Positions 1-8,914 of a stretch of DNA of 64,000 nucleotides are shown in pieces (position 1 is the stretch's first letter; the number at the start of each line of letters is the position of its first letter). Source of the stretch: Pseudobdellovibrio exovorus JSS. GTDB lineage: Bacteria; Bdellovibrionota; Bdellovibrionia; Bdellovibrionales; Bdellovibrionaceae. The translations under genes and the position numbers were made by a program. Location: positions 1,836,248 to 1,900,247 of the forward strand of contig NC_020813.1 of assembly GCF_000348725.1 (NCBI RefSeq), given 5' to 3'. Below the pieces are notes generated by a model that searched no databases, was not told the DNA's origin, and was given only the letters and a program-made list of their open reading frames with translations.

Positions 1-1786
1 TGCCACCCTCTTTTTCGACATCTTTGACATAGGCCTTCGGATACAGCGATGTCCACAGAAGATTGTCCTCTTTCAAGTCTAACCTTTTACCTGATGGAGG
101 ATTCACTCCGTTTGAAAGAGCTAAAGCGCGGTTATAAAACTCTTTATCTAAATAATAGCGAATCAATGGCTCGGCTTGGATTTTATTTGTCAGAGGACTA
201 CCTGAAAGTGTTTTTTCGACTTCGAACAAATGCCACTTTGCAAGGTCACGATAACCCCACTTAATTAAATCGTCGGCCCATGACATTTCATTTTGTAATT
301 CTTTTGAGGTGTAGACGGTTAAACCTTTTGTCTTTTTATCATCCTCACCTAGATCTTCTTCATTGGCTATTTGAATACTGCCCTCGTCTGTAGAGCCGAG
401 ATCACCAAAGAAGGCATCGTAATCTTGAAGCATCATCCATGATGAGTTTCCATCAGGCAAAACAAAGAACCCACGCCCTGCACGCATATTGCCAATGTGA
501 GCTTGTAATAGCTCTGATGTAGCGAAATCTTTATAGGACTCATAACGAAGCCACGCTAAATAATTGTAATAGCTAAAAAATCGTCCATCACGCACAGGCT
601 GAGCCAACTGTTTAAAGTACTCTACCGCCTGCACGCGATTGTCCATATTCCATTCGGCTTGAGCTAACCAATACAAGTTACGAGCTTTGTCTCGCGCCCA
701 CTTTTGATTGGCTAACAGCGCTTCTTTCGCCTTAGGAGCATCTTTATCTAAGTAATAGCACCACGCTCTTAACCATGTCAGATCATCATATTCGCGTGTT
801 TTATTTTTACGCTTATGCGACGCATGCGTGTTGATCAACGTTGTTAAAATTTTGGAAGCCTCTTTATAGCGACGTGTTTGATAAAACAAAAATGCTTTCT
901 GATAGGTGTACTCGCGGCGGCGACGATCATTTCCAGCAGAAGATATAATGTTATTCACGACTTCTTCTGCTTTTTTCAACTCTCCAGCTCGAATCGCAAT
1001 GTAAAAAAAGTTCGCGTAGTACTCATCGAAGTTTTTCAAATCATCCGCATAAGGGCTTAGAGTTTCAAAAGCCGAAGTGGGATCACCAACATTTGTGTAA
1101 AATACTGCCTGTACGAAAGCTTTTTCCCAGCCGCTCAGTTTTCGTAAGTTGATGAACTCATTAACTTCGCTTTGTGCTTTCCCCTCTTCACCAGCAAAAA
1201 TTAACATGCGTGTTCTGTAAGTAAAGTCTCGAAATGTCATTTCGCAAGTTTCAAGGCCTAAAATCACTTCACTTAAAGCCAATGTTGGCTGCGATAACCA
1301 ACGCTGTCTTTCTGTCTGACAGAGTTCTTTTAAGTTTTTATTTTTTAGAATCCACTTCAAATACAGAAGTTCATATTCAAAGCCTTCGGGCTGAGCTCGC
1401 AAGTTCGCCAACATGGACTTCGCAATACGAGGAAACTCTGGCAATCCCGCTGTCGTATCCGCTTTAGATTCGACGTCAATTTCTAGAATTTTTTTTAAAG
1501 AGTCATGCTGAAGCTTCAGCATCTTTTTACTTTTAGCCAACTCTTGGTAAAGCTGCCAAAACATCGCCGTTGAATTTTCATTCATAGCCATGAAATATTT
1601 TTTATAGGATTGCTCTTCAAAACTTTTAGGATTCCATTTATTCAGGCTGGTGCGCGCACTTACCTTTTTTCCTTCAGATCTATATTTGAAATAGTCTTCA
1701 AGATGATTAGCCAACGCCGTACTGCTAAGCAAGAAAGCCGTGATGCAAGTAAGAACTGTTCTGAAGCGGAGTGTTTTCGTTTTCAT
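1..1786 (-). CDS. Soluble lytic transglycosylase, N-terminal part (runs off the window)
   Basis: The reading frame starts at ATG 1786 and stays open to base 1, giving about 595 residues without a stop. It begins with a signal peptide (MKTKTLRF then a hydrophobic stretch ending STALA), so the protein is periplasmic. The body is a long helical region with repeated aromatic and basic residues (for example LYWLAQAEWNMDNR), like the superhelical U/L domain of Slt70-type murein transglycosylases. The last visible residues (LWTSLYPKAYVKDVEKEGG) match the segment that normally comes just before the catalytic SLT domain, which would lie outside the window. Family enzymes cleave the MurNAc-GlcNAc bond of peptidoglycan. 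The catalytic glutamate is not visible, so the call rests on architecture. Confidence 0.78.
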   Translation of the reverse strand, partial: MKTKTLRFRTVLTCITAFLLSSTALANHLEDYFKYRSEGKKVSARTSLNKWNPKSFEEQSYKKYFMAMNENSTAMFWQLYQELAKSKKMLKLQHDSLKKILEIDVESKADTTAGLPEFPRIAKSMLANLRAQPEGFEYELLYLKWILKNKNLKELCQTERQRWLSQPTLALSEVILGLETCEMTFRDFTYRTRMLIFAGEEGKAQSEVNEFINLRKLSGWEKAFVQAVFYTNVGDPTSAFETLSPYADDLKNFDEYYANFFYIAIRAGELKKAEEVVNNIISSAGNDRRRREYTYQKAFLFYQTRRYKEASKILTTLINTHASHKRKNKTREYDDLTWLRAWCYYLDKDAPKAKEALLANQKWARDKARNLYWLAQAEWNMDNRVQAVEYFKQLAQPVRDGRFFSYYNYLAWLRYESYKDFATSELLQAHIGNMRAGRGFFVLPDGNSSWMMLQDYDAFFGDLGSTDEGSIQIANEEDLGEDDKKTKGLTVYTSKELQNEMSWADDLIKWGYRDLAKWHLFEVEKTLSGSPLTNKIQAEPLIRYYLDKEFYNRALALSNGVNPPSGKRLDLKEDNLLWTSLYPKAYVKDVEKEGG

Positions 1787-2092
1787 CAATTTCAATACCT
1801 TTGCTTTGAACCTCTGTTATGTTAACTCTGATCCTCTAGTAAAATCAAAGAACAAAACTATTTTAGTATGTCAGTCTTGCAGCGCTTACAGATCTTCCTA
1901 AGAAGGAAAATCAGAAGACAAAATTGGTACGTAGTAAGACTGGCCAGTGGTAGTAATCACGTGGAGCAAACACATCACACAGACCAAAGTCTCAGTAAAA
2001 TTATCCGTGTGAATTTTCTAAAACCTGTGCATGATTAAATGTGCATGCTTAAATAAGTTGAGTTTTAAACTTATCTTCAAAAGGAATAATAT
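1787..2092. other. Intergenic region between divergent genes
   Basis: About 300 bases separate the divergent starts of the transglycosylase and the cyclic-nucleotide-binding protein. I see no convincing ORF or RNA gene. It must hold promoters for both directions, and the stretch before 2093 ends in a purine-rich ribosome-binding site (AAAAGGA). Confidence 0.5.
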
Positions 2093-2461
2093 ATGAATAA
2101 GATAAGCAAAGAGACATTCAAAGCCGGAGACTTTATTTTCTTCGAAGGTGATATTGAAACCCATTTTTTTATTATTGAATCTGGAAGTGTCTCTATTTTT
2201 GTAAAAGATAAAACTGGAAAAAAGATAGAAGTCGCACGTCTGTCTGATGGGGAAACTTTTGGAGAGTTCGCGCTGATCAGCCAAGGAGCCCGCACAGCCA
2301 GCGCTCAAGCCCTGACGGATGTGAAAGTGATGAAGGTTTCGGCCGAAGGGTACGAAACCATGCTGAATGACCTCCCCCTTTGGGCCTCGTCTATGTTGCG
2401 TTCGTTCTCTAAACGCCTGAAACAGATGAATAGCAATTTAAAAGACCTTAAATCCCAATAA
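2093..2461 (+). CDS. Small cyclic-nucleotide-binding-domain protein
   Basis: This 122-residue protein is essentially one cNMP-binding (CRP-like) beta-roll. The N-terminal half has the usual FKAGDFIFFEGD and ESGSVSIFV strands. The phosphate-binding cassette reads GEFALISQGARTASAQA at about residues 63-79, including the arginine expected to contact the cyclic nucleotide phosphate. A C-terminal amphipathic helix follows, but there is no DNA-binding HTH, so it is not a complete CRP-type regulator. It more likely acts as a stand-alone cAMP/cGMP or c-di-GMP sensor that binds a partner protein. The ATG has an AAAAGGA site upstream. Partner and ligand cannot be read from the sequence. Confidence 0.8.
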   Translation: MNKISKETFKAGDFIFFEGDIETHFFIIESGSVSIFVKDKTGKKIEVARLSDGETFGEFALISQGARTASAQALTDVKVMKVSAEGYETMLNDLPLWASSMLRSFSKRLKQMNSNLKDLKSQ

Positions 2462-2721
2462 CCTATTATATAGGATCTTCTCAGGGCTCCGATAAGGGGC
2501 CGATTTATTACTAGAGCGACCAATCTAGTCGATACCGGTCAAAGCTTGGTTACGGAATGACTCCACAGACTGACTAATTTATTGATTCTACCTTATCTAT
2601 TTTACATAGTTTGGCCCCAGTGTATCAATGTTGTACACATCAGATTAAATATATCGTATCTACGCAAGGCACGCGAATTGAATACATGTAAATCGAATTC
2701 GTTTATCAAAGAGGGCTTTGC

Positions 2722-3750
2722 ATGAAAAAGAATCTGTGGATTTCGGTTCCATTATTAAGTTTGATCTGTGTTGGCGCACACGCCGCCGGCACCCCAACTG
2801 TCCGTATGGTCAGACCGGCGCAAGCCGCTGCCCCTACAGCACCTCAAAGCACTGTTGCGGCTCCCCAAGCGCAAGCAGCAGCTCCAAGTGCACCGGCAGC
2901 CAAAACAGCGACGGCAGCTCCTACGAGCAGTGCCTCTGTAGCTAAGCCTGCTGCCGCAGCTCAAAAAGCCGCAACCAGCACAACAAAAGCTCCTGCAGCT
3001 AAGGCGGAAGAAAAACCTTCTGTTTCTTTTGGGCTTATGTTCGATACGAACTATACTTTACAAGCAAAACAGCAAGACGATGGATCTCGTTCGCAAGAGC
3101 AAGATTTTACGTTGATGCCTTCAATGAAATACAGCGACTACAGTGCCAATGTGAGTTTCACATACGTACAGGATTTAGCTGATTCAAAAAATAGTGCGGG
3201 TTTCATTGATCCAGCGTTTGGCTTCAGCCGTAAAGCTTGGAAATTAAATGACTACTTCAACTTAGGCCCTTCTATGAGCTTAATCTTACCGATGACAGAT
3301 AACTCAAAAAACAACGTGGGTTTGATGTACAATATCGGTGCGGCTCTTTCATTATCAGTAAATACAAAAACATTGGGCTGGGATAACTGGAGACTAAGCA
3401 CAAGCGTTTCCTACAATCGCAACTTCACTGACTACGATACTCGCCTAGATGGTAATCCGAATACCGCTTACCGTATTCGTCAACGTTACAACATCGGTTA
3501 TAACTTTACGGATCAATTATCACTTTCAACGCGCTTCCAATTTGATTCTAACTACTCAGTTAGCGGCATCGTAAGAAACTCGTTCTTGCACTTTCAAAGT
3601 TTAGGTTACGACATCAATGATGTTGTGGGTGTTAACTTTACTCACACCAACAGTAACTCTATGTACAAAGCACAAACTTATGAAAGTAACTTGAAGTTTT
3701 TTGATGACACATCATCAACTTACTCTGTAGGTCTTACTCTAAGCATTTAA
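2722..3750 (+). CDS. Outer-membrane beta-barrel protein with Ala/Pro-rich linker
   Basis: The 342-residue product has a clear Sec signal peptide (MKKNLWISVPLLSLICVGAHA). A low-complexity Ala/Pro/Lys/Thr linker of roughly 75 residues follows. The rest alternates polar and aromatic residues in short strands (SVSFGLMFDTNYTLQ, YSANVSFTYVQDL, LSLSTRFQFDSNY), typical of an outer-membrane barrel, and ends in an amphipathic strand (YSVGLTLSI). The linker may span the periplasm or contact peptidoglycan. The downstream lipoprotein gene begins 19 bases after the stop, so the two are probably co-transcribed. I do not recognise a specific family or substrate. The Ala-rich region also creates spurious overlapping ORFs. 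Confidence 0.7.
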   Translation: MKKNLWISVPLLSLICVGAHAAGTPTVRMVRPAQAAAPTAPQSTVAAPQAQAAAPSAPAAKTATAAPTSSASVAKPAAAAQKAATSTTKAPAAKAEEKPSVSFGLMFDTNYTLQAKQQDDGSRSQEQDFTLMPSMKYSDYSANVSFTYVQDLADSKNSAGFIDPAFGFSRKAWKLNDYFNLGPSMSLILPMTDNSKNNVGLMYNIGAALSLSVNTKTLGWDNWRLSTSVSYNRNFTDYDTRLDGNPNTAYRIRQRYNIGYNFTDQLSLSTRFQFDSNYSVSGIVRNSFLHFQSLGYDINDVVGVNFTHTNSNSMYKAQTYESNLKFFDDTSSTYSVGLTLSI

Positions 3751-3769
3751 GAATAAAGGATTGAGCGAT

Positions 3770-4492
3770 ATGAAGAAGCACGTATTATTTCTAGTTTTAG
3801 GTTTAAGCACAGTTGCCGTAACTATGACGAGCTGTAACAAACCAACAGAGCGACCTAGCACGATGGACAAAGCCATTGCTGGTAAAGTGATGGAATTAAA
3901 AGAGCTATCCGAGATCACAGGACAAAGTAAAACTGTGTTCTACTCTGGTAGCGAAAAAGATCTAAGCCAATTAAATGCTTCTTTGAAACAAGTTAAATTA
4001 AGCGGAAAAGTAGAAGAAGTAACAAAAAAGATTACAACTGCTTCTAAAGCAGCGGCCTTGTCTGAACAACTGAAAGATGGTGTTATCGCTATCGTCGTTT
4101 TAGAAAGACACATCAAAATCCTTAAAGTCGTAAAAGAAACAACAAATACAAATATGGATGAAGTTGTTTCCTCTATCCAACTTTATGATGCGATGAAATC
4201 TTTAAGTAAAGCATCTCAGCCTCAGGCTCAATCGGCGCTATCTCAAAAAATTGATGAGTTACGCTTTAAGTCTCCTTCGGACTTAGGCGAGACATTCGGT
4301 CTTGTTGAATTGGCTTCCATTAAAGTTGAAAAATATGGTGTCCTAGAAGACTTAAGAACTGATTACGGCGAAAGACGTTCTGTTCTTGGCCTTGTACAAA
4401 AACCTTTTGAGTTTGCAACACATATCATCCTAGGTGGTGAAGAAGGTGCTGCGGACGAAGGCGCTAGCGAAAACGCTGGCACAGAAGAATAA
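3770..4492 (+). CDS. Putative lipoprotein of unknown function
   Basis: The ATG at 3770 is preferred over an in-frame TTG at 3761 because an AAAGGA site lies 9 bases upstream of it. The 240-residue product starts with a lipoprotein signal peptide whose lipobox is about MTSC (cysteine near residue 22). The mature part is charged and mostly helical, with Lys/Glu/Ser-rich segments, and ends in an acidic Gly/Ala/Glu tail (GGEEGAADEGASENAGTEE). No catalytic motif is visible. It follows the barrel gene closely and the pair is closed by a strong hairpin terminator, so a joint envelope role is plausible but not shown. Confidence 0.65.
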   Translation: MKKHVLFLVLGLSTVAVTMTSCNKPTERPSTMDKAIAGKVMELKELSEITGQSKTVFYSGSEKDLSQLNASLKQVKLSGKVEEVTKKITTASKAAALSEQLKDGVIAIVVLERHIKILKVVKETTNTNMDEVVSSIQLYDAMKSLSKASQPQAQSALSQKIDELRFKSPSDLGETFGLVELASIKVEKYGVLEDLRTDYGERRSVLGLVQKPFEFATHIILGGEEGAADEGASENAGTEE

Positions 4493-4537
4493 GCCTACAT
4501 CTGATTTAAATAATTCTTTGGGTCCATTCGACTCAAT

Positions 4538-4566
4538 AAAAAAGGCCAGCAGCACTGGCCTTTTTC
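4538..4566. terminator. Bidirectional rho-independent terminator
   Basis: An 11-base stem (AAAAAGGCCAG / CTGGCCTTTTT) with the loop CAGCA is flanked by an A run on one side and a T run on the other. It lies between the convergent lipoprotein and glycerol kinase genes and can stop transcription from both. Confidence 0.9.
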
Positions 4567-4587
4567 TATTTTAACGCTATTTTAATT

Positions 4588-6090
4588 CTATTTTGTTATC
4601 TGAGACTTTTTAATCGCTTTCGTCCATGAGACTCGTCTTTTCGCCACCATCCGTGCATTCTGTTGCGGACGGAACTCTGAATCCTTTTTCCAGATCTTGC
4701 GGATCTCGTCTAAATTTTTCCAATGCCCAATACCTAACCCCGCTAAGTACGCAGCCCCAATGGCTGTGGTCTCGACTTGTACAGGACGATCAACAGCGGT
4801 TTGGATGTAATCGGACTGAAGCTGCATCAAAAGATTATTCATAGAGGCTCCTCCGTCCACACGTAGGCGCTTCATTTTCTTTTTCAGATCTTTCTGCATA
4901 GCTAGCAAGATATCAGCGTTTTGCAGAGCCATAGCCTCTAAAGTCGCCCTTGCGATGTGAGCGCGCGTGCTTCCGCGCGTAAGACCTGTGATCTCACCAC
5001 GTGCTTCTGCGTTCCAATAAGGCGCACCCAAGCCTGTTAAAGCCGGTACAAATTCGACTCCATCTGCGCTCTCGACCTGCTGTGCGAGCACTTCCACATC
5101 CGAGCTTTTTTCGATTAGGCCTAAACCATCACGCAACCATCCAACGGCAGCACCACAAATAAAGGCGCCACCCTCTAGAGCGTACTGAGTTTTACCATTG
5201 CCTAAACGCCATGCCACCGTCGTCAGACAGCCAGCTTTCGACTTCAGGGCTTTATGGCCTGTATTCATTAAAATAAAACTTCCCGTTCCAAACGTGCATT
5301 TGCTTTCACCTTCAGAAAAACACGTCTGTCCAAAAAGTGCGGCCTGCTGATCGCCAGCAACACCTGTAATCGGTGTCCCCTCTTTGATAAACTTCTGTTT
5401 TGCCGTATAACCAAAAAGCCCCGAAGACGATTTGATCTCGGGTAAGCAATCGACAGAAACTTTAAATAATTTCATCAACTCAGCATCCCAGGATGTCGTT
5501 TTCAAATTCATTAACATCGTACGCGAGGCATTACTGACATCGGTCGCAAAGATTTTTTTGTCTGATAATTTCCACATCAAATACGTGTCGATATTACCAA
5601 AAGCCAAATCCCCTTCTTTTTGGGCCTGTCTTACCGCTGGCACATTTTCAATTAACCAACGCATCTTGGTCGCCGAAAAATAAGGATCTAAAACCAAACC
5701 TGTTTTATTTTTAATTTTTGCAGACCACTTCTTACGGAGCTGATCACACATTTTAGACGTACGACGACACTGCCATACGATAGCATTGTACAGAGGCTCA
5801 CCCGTTGATTTACGAAAGGCCACCACTGTTTCACGTTGGTTGGTAATTCCAATAGTTAGGATTTCATCCGCAGAAGCTTGCGCCTGCTTCATACAAGCAA
5901 AGGCTGCATTTTCAACCGATTGCCAGATATCTTCTGGATTGTGCTCAACCCATCCTGCATGTGGATAAATTTGACGATAATCAATTGTTGCCTTCGCAAC
6001 AAGACTTCCGACTTGATCAACCAGAATAACTGTAGACCCTGTAGTCCCTTGATCTATCGACATAATGAATTTTTTAGAATTTTTAGTCAT
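4588..6090 (-). CDS. glpK: Glycerol kinase
   Basis: The 500-residue protein has the full length of FGGY-family glycerol kinase. It phosphorylates glycerol to glycerol 3-phosphate with ATP in the cytoplasm. The N-terminal ATPase motif SIDQGTTGSTVILVD, the segment NQRETVVAF, the GVAGDQQAALFG motif and the C-terminal FGGY signature around GLGAPYWNAEARGEITGLTRG are all present, followed by the adenosine-binding RVDGGASMNNLLMQ. No glpF or glpD lies next to it, so glycerol uptake and oxidation must be encoded elsewhere. The neighbouring divergent gene is a glycerolipid acyltransferase-like protein, a loose link to phospholipid supply. Confidence 0.96.
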   Translation of the reverse strand: MTKNSKKFIMSIDQGTTGSTVILVDQVGSLVAKATIDYRQIYPHAGWVEHNPEDIWQSVENAAFACMKQAQASADEILTIGITNQRETVVAFRKSTGEPLYNAIVWQCRRTSKMCDQLRKKWSAKIKNKTGLVLDPYFSATKMRWLIENVPAVRQAQKEGDLAFGNIDTYLMWKLSDKKIFATDVSNASRTMLMNLKTTSWDAELMKLFKVSVDCLPEIKSSSGLFGYTAKQKFIKEGTPITGVAGDQQAALFGQTCFSEGESKCTFGTGSFILMNTGHKALKSKAGCLTTVAWRLGNGKTQYALEGGAFICGAAVGWLRDGLGLIEKSSDVEVLAQQVESADGVEFVPALTGLGAPYWNAEARGEITGLTRGSTRAHIARATLEAMALQNADILLAMQKDLKKKMKRLRVDGGASMNNLLMQLQSDYIQTAVDRPVQVETTAIGAAYLAGLGIGHWKNLDEIRKIWKKDSEFRPQQNARMVAKRRVSWTKAIKKSQITK

Positions 6091-6161
6091 ATTTGTTCCA
6101 TTCTCTTTGATGGTCTAGATGATTTAACTCTAAGATTAGTGTTAAGCTTTTAAACAACATC

Positions 6162-6932
6162 ATGATCAACTTTTTAAAAAAACCCAACGAAAAAGTTTTC
6201 AACTTAAAAGAGCTCAGCTCTGATGCACTACTTTACAAAGTATTTCCACGTCTTGTTATGGAAATCATGAAAAAGTACTTTCGTCTTGAAATCGAAGGAC
6301 TAGAAAACATCCCTGAGAAAGGGCCTGTTATCATCGCACCTAATCACTCAGGATTTTCTGGTTTTGATGCCATGGTGCTTTCTTATATCTTACAACAGAA
6401 TACAAAACGTATCCCCCGTGTTTTGACTCATCACCTTTGGTTTTTAACTAAAACTACGGCTCTACCCGCACAGAAAATGGGTTTTATCGAAGCGACGTAT
6501 GAAAATGGAGTTTCACTTTTAAAAAGAAACAATCTTATCGTGCTATTCCCCGAAGGTGAGCACGGAAACTTCAAGCCCACAAGTAAACGCTATCAACTGC
6601 AAGAATTCAAACGCGGCTTTGTCCGTATGGCAATGACGACAAATGCCAAAATAGTTCCCACTATTGTTTTGGGGGCTGAAGAAACACATATCAACTTACA
6701 GCAATTAAAATTCACTAAGTTTTTACGCGGCTTAGTCTTGCCACTACCCCTGAATGTTATCCCTTTGCCTGCTAAGTGGAAGATTGTTTTTTTGAAACCA
6801 GTGCAATTGCCTTTCGATGCCGAAAAAGTCACGGACCGCGAACTCTGTCATGATATCTCAAGTGAAATTCAGGAAGATATGCAGAAGAAGATAAACCGCG
6901 AAATTAAAAATCGTGGCAGCGGCTTCTTTTGA
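6162..6932 (+). CDS. Lysophospholipid acyltransferase (PlsC-like) family protein
   Basis: This 256-residue protein belongs to the LPLAT/PlsC superfamily, which transfers acyl chains to lysophospholipids or similar acceptors at the inner membrane. The first block is NHSGFSGFDA, where the His and Asp of the catalytic pair are six residues apart instead of the usual four. The second conserved block is LFPEGEHG, and a later EFKRGFVRMA resembles the acceptor-binding region. The N-terminus lacks a long membrane anchor. The altered spacing suggests a subfamily distinct from the classical 1-acylglycerol-3-phosphate acyltransferase, such as those acting on other lipids. A second PlsC-like gene at 44499 has the canonical motif. 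Confidence 0.82.
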   Translation: MINFLKKPNEKVFNLKELSSDALLYKVFPRLVMEIMKKYFRLEIEGLENIPEKGPVIIAPNHSGFSGFDAMVLSYILQQNTKRIPRVLTHHLWFLTKTTALPAQKMGFIEATYENGVSLLKRNNLIVLFPEGEHGNFKPTSKRYQLQEFKRGFVRMAMTTNAKIVPTIVLGAEETHINLQQLKFTKFLRGLVLPLPLNVIPLPAKWKIVFLKPVQLPFDAEKVTDRELCHDISSEIQEDMQKKINREIKNRGSGFF

Positions 6933-6962
6933 TTTTATGTGAAAATTTTAAAGTTTATTTAT

Positions 6963-7193
6963 CTATTCAGGACAGTTGGCTGTAGAAAAGCTTTCCTGTT
7001 CTGCGCAGTCAGGAAGGTCATTCGCTAATGACTTTAAAAGACTGTCCCATGCTTTGATAATAATTCCGGGACTTTCTTCACTACGCGAAACCAAAGTTTT
7101 CGTCATGAGTGTTGCACACCCCACTGCTATTGTAAGCAAGAGTAAGTATTCAACTAGAATCTGACCTTTTTTATTTTTATAAAGAGGCTTCAT
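6963..7193 (-). CDS. Small Flp/TadE-type pilin-like protein
   Basis: The likely start is the ATG at 7193, 17 bases inside the end of the upstream gene; an in-frame ATG at 7211 is an alternative. The 76-residue product has a short basic leader ending KNKKG, then QILVEYLLLLTIAVG. A glycine before a hydrophobic helix with Glu at +5 is the processing signal seen in type IV pilin-like and TadE/Flp proteins. The C-terminal part carries two cysteines (DCAEQE, NCPE) that could form a disulfide. No pilus assembly gene is adjacent. It may be a minor pseudopilin for a Tad system encoded elsewhere. Confidence 0.6.
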   Translation of the reverse strand: MKPLYKNKKGQILVEYLLLLTIAVGCATLMTKTLVSRSEESPGIIIKAWDSLLKSLANDLPDCAEQESFSTANCPE

Positions 7194-7590
7194 GTGTTTT
7201 AGCTTTTCCAACCCAAGCCGAAATAGCTTTTACAATGTGATCCATTTGTGCACCAAATTCAGTTTCAGTTTGAGGCTGGCAGAATCCAATCGCCAACCCT
7301 TCTTCCCAATCCTGAGCGTGAATTGAAGCTGCTTTTTCAGAGAAAACCATCTGAAGATCTTTTTTCTCTGGGTACATCATTAAGAAAACATGCTCTTTAG
7401 ATTTTGCTGAAGTTGCTTTGAGTTCATTCCACAAATCTAAATGCTGAGTCTGCATCAAGTGATACACTTTAAGTGCTGCAGATTCATAACTTTGAGAGAA
7501 GTAAATACGAAGAGGGCCATCGAACAGTGCAGTATTGAAAACGGGGCTGTAAAATCTTGTTGTCATAAATGAGGAATACGTTGCTGCCAT
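7177..7590 (-). CDS. Hypothetical protein, translationally coupled to the pilin-like gene
   Basis: The 137-residue protein has no recognised domain. It has no signal peptide and no membrane segment. It shows mixed alpha/beta composition with a central VFLMMYPEKKDLQMVFSEKAAS segment and a C-terminal helix MDHIVKAISAWVGKAK. Its last codons overlap the start of the pilin-like gene, so the two are probably translated together. That makes a role linked to the small pilin possible, but nothing in the protein itself shows it. Confidence 0.6.
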   Translation of the reverse strand: MAATYSSFMTTRFYSPVFNTALFDGPLRIYFSQSYESAALKVYHLMQTQHLDLWNELKATSAKSKEHVFLMMYPEKKDLQMVFSEKAASIHAQDWEEGLAIGFCQPQTETEFGAQMDHIVKAISAWVGKAKTHEASL

Positions 7591-7648
7591 GTTGTGTTAC
7601 ATCCTTGTTGCCCTTAGCCTAGAAAAGCTTTCACCTGTTTCACAAGTA

Positions 7649-7671
7649 AAAATTTAAGAATCTTAAATTTT
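7649..7671. terminator. AT-rich perfect palindrome downstream of hutI
   Basis: Eleven bases (AAAATTTAAGA) and their exact complement (TCTTAAATTTT) flank a single central A. The site lies just past the hutI stop and upstream of the next start on the same strand. It could be a weak terminator or a protein-binding site for the downstream pair. The lack of GC pairs makes termination uncertain. Confidence 0.4.
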
Positions 7672-7702
7672 CCTGCGCATCGCATCAAAACAGTCGTAAC
7701 TA

Positions 7703-8905
7703 TTAGATCTTCAAGCATTTTCCACGAATGAACATCTGATGATCAGGAGTCATCCCCGCCGAGTAAAAGAAATCCGACAAATCAGCCTCAGTGCAAATAA
7801 AGTTAGCATATTTGCCGACTTCTAAACGTCCCTCTTCATGCTCGATACCCAACGCGCAGGCGGCTCCGTGCGTGTAGGCCTGAAACACTTCCGGTAGGCT
7901 CATCTTCATTTCCAGTCGCGCTAACAAACCCACCAAAGCTAAATCCTGCGAAGGACAGCTTCCAGGGTTATAATCCGTGGCTAAAGCGACCTGCGCTCCG
8001 GCCTCAATCAACTTGCGCGCAGGAGGATAGGGACACTTCATGTAAAGATCAGCCATTGGTAAAAGAACCGCCGTCGTCTTAGAAGCAGCAAACTTACGAA
8101 TCAATCGATCATCCAAGTGAATCACATGATCCGCAGAGAGCGCTTGAAAATCTAAAGCCAGATCAGCTCCGGCCGATAATGACAGTTGATTCGCATGAAC
8201 CGTGATTTGAAAACCAAGGTCTTGAGCTTTCTTTAAATAGATCTGTGATTCTTCTTTTTCGAAAAATTTATTCTCTATAAAGATATCCACACGCTGAGCT
8301 AGGTTTTTCTTACGAATTTTCGGCAAAACTTTTTCACAGACATATTCAATGTACTGCAAATTAGTTTCAAACTCTGGTGGACGAGCATGGGCCCCTAAGA
8401 ATGTGCCCACAATACGAGGACCTTTTAGTTTTGGGAGGACCTCTAAAACCTTGATTTCATTTTTCAGATCTAAAGCATAGCCAGACTTTATTTCAAGAGT
8501 AGAAACACCCTGCTTTAGAAAAGTGTCGACTCTTTTTTGAGTGCTTTTCAGCAAATCGGACGCGGTGGATTTGCGCGTCGCTTTCATCGTCGACAGAATC
8601 CCCCCGCCTTTTTGAGCGATCTCGAGGTAGCTCACTCCTTGATTACGCATTTCAAATTCAGCGGCGCGGGAACCAGCAAAAATAGTGTGGGTATGACATT
8701 CAATAAACGACGGAAAAACCAATTGGTTTTTCAAATCGTGTTCCGCTTTCACTGTTGTTTTTTTGCCTAGCTGCCCGCGCAGTTTTCCTTGTGGGCCTAT
8801 CCAGATAATTTTCCCCTGCTGGACCAACATCGCCATCTTGTTCTGCTGATCAGTAAAATCAGAATGAGCTAATCTAAAATTTCTGAAGAGTGTAAGCGCT
8901 GACAT
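7703..8905 (-). CDS. hutI: Imidazolonepropionase
   Basis: The 400-residue protein matches HutI, the third enzyme of histidine degradation, which hydrolyses 4-imidazolone-5-propionate to N-formimino-L-glutamate. The metal-binding HTHTIF motif (ECHTHTIFAGSRAAEFEMR) of the amidohydrolase superfamily is near residue 70. Other signatures are GGGILSTMKATR, THANQLSLSAGADLA-like VHANQLS with a second metal-binding His, and the ATDYNPGSCPSQ block holding the catalytic Asp. HutU and HutH are on the same strand but 8-12 kb away, so the pathway is not a single operon here. It ends 12 bases after gpmA would begin downstream transcription, and probably shares that transcript. Confidence 0.95.
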   Translation of the reverse strand: MSALTLFRNFRLAHSDFTDQQNKMAMLVQQGKIIWIGPQGKLRGQLGKKTTVKAEHDLKNQLVFPSFIECHTHTIFAGSRAAEFEMRNQGVSYLEIAQKGGGILSTMKATRKSTASDLLKSTQKRVDTFLKQGVSTLEIKSGYALDLKNEIKVLEVLPKLKGPRIVGTFLGAHARPPEFETNLQYIEYVCEKVLPKIRKKNLAQRVDIFIENKFFEKEESQIYLKKAQDLGFQITVHANQLSLSAGADLALDFQALSADHVIHLDDRLIRKFAASKTTAVLLPMADLYMKCPYPPARKLIEAGAQVALATDYNPGSCPSQDLALVGLLARLEMKMSLPEVFQAYTHGAACALGIEHEEGRLEVGKYANFICTEADLSDFFYSAGMTPDHQMFIRGKCLKI

Positions 8906-8914
8906 CTGAGCTTT

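Noticed and set aside
2718-2964. Overlapping ORFs in the Ala/Pro-rich region
   Set aside because: They are frame shadows of the outer-membrane protein's low-complexity linker.
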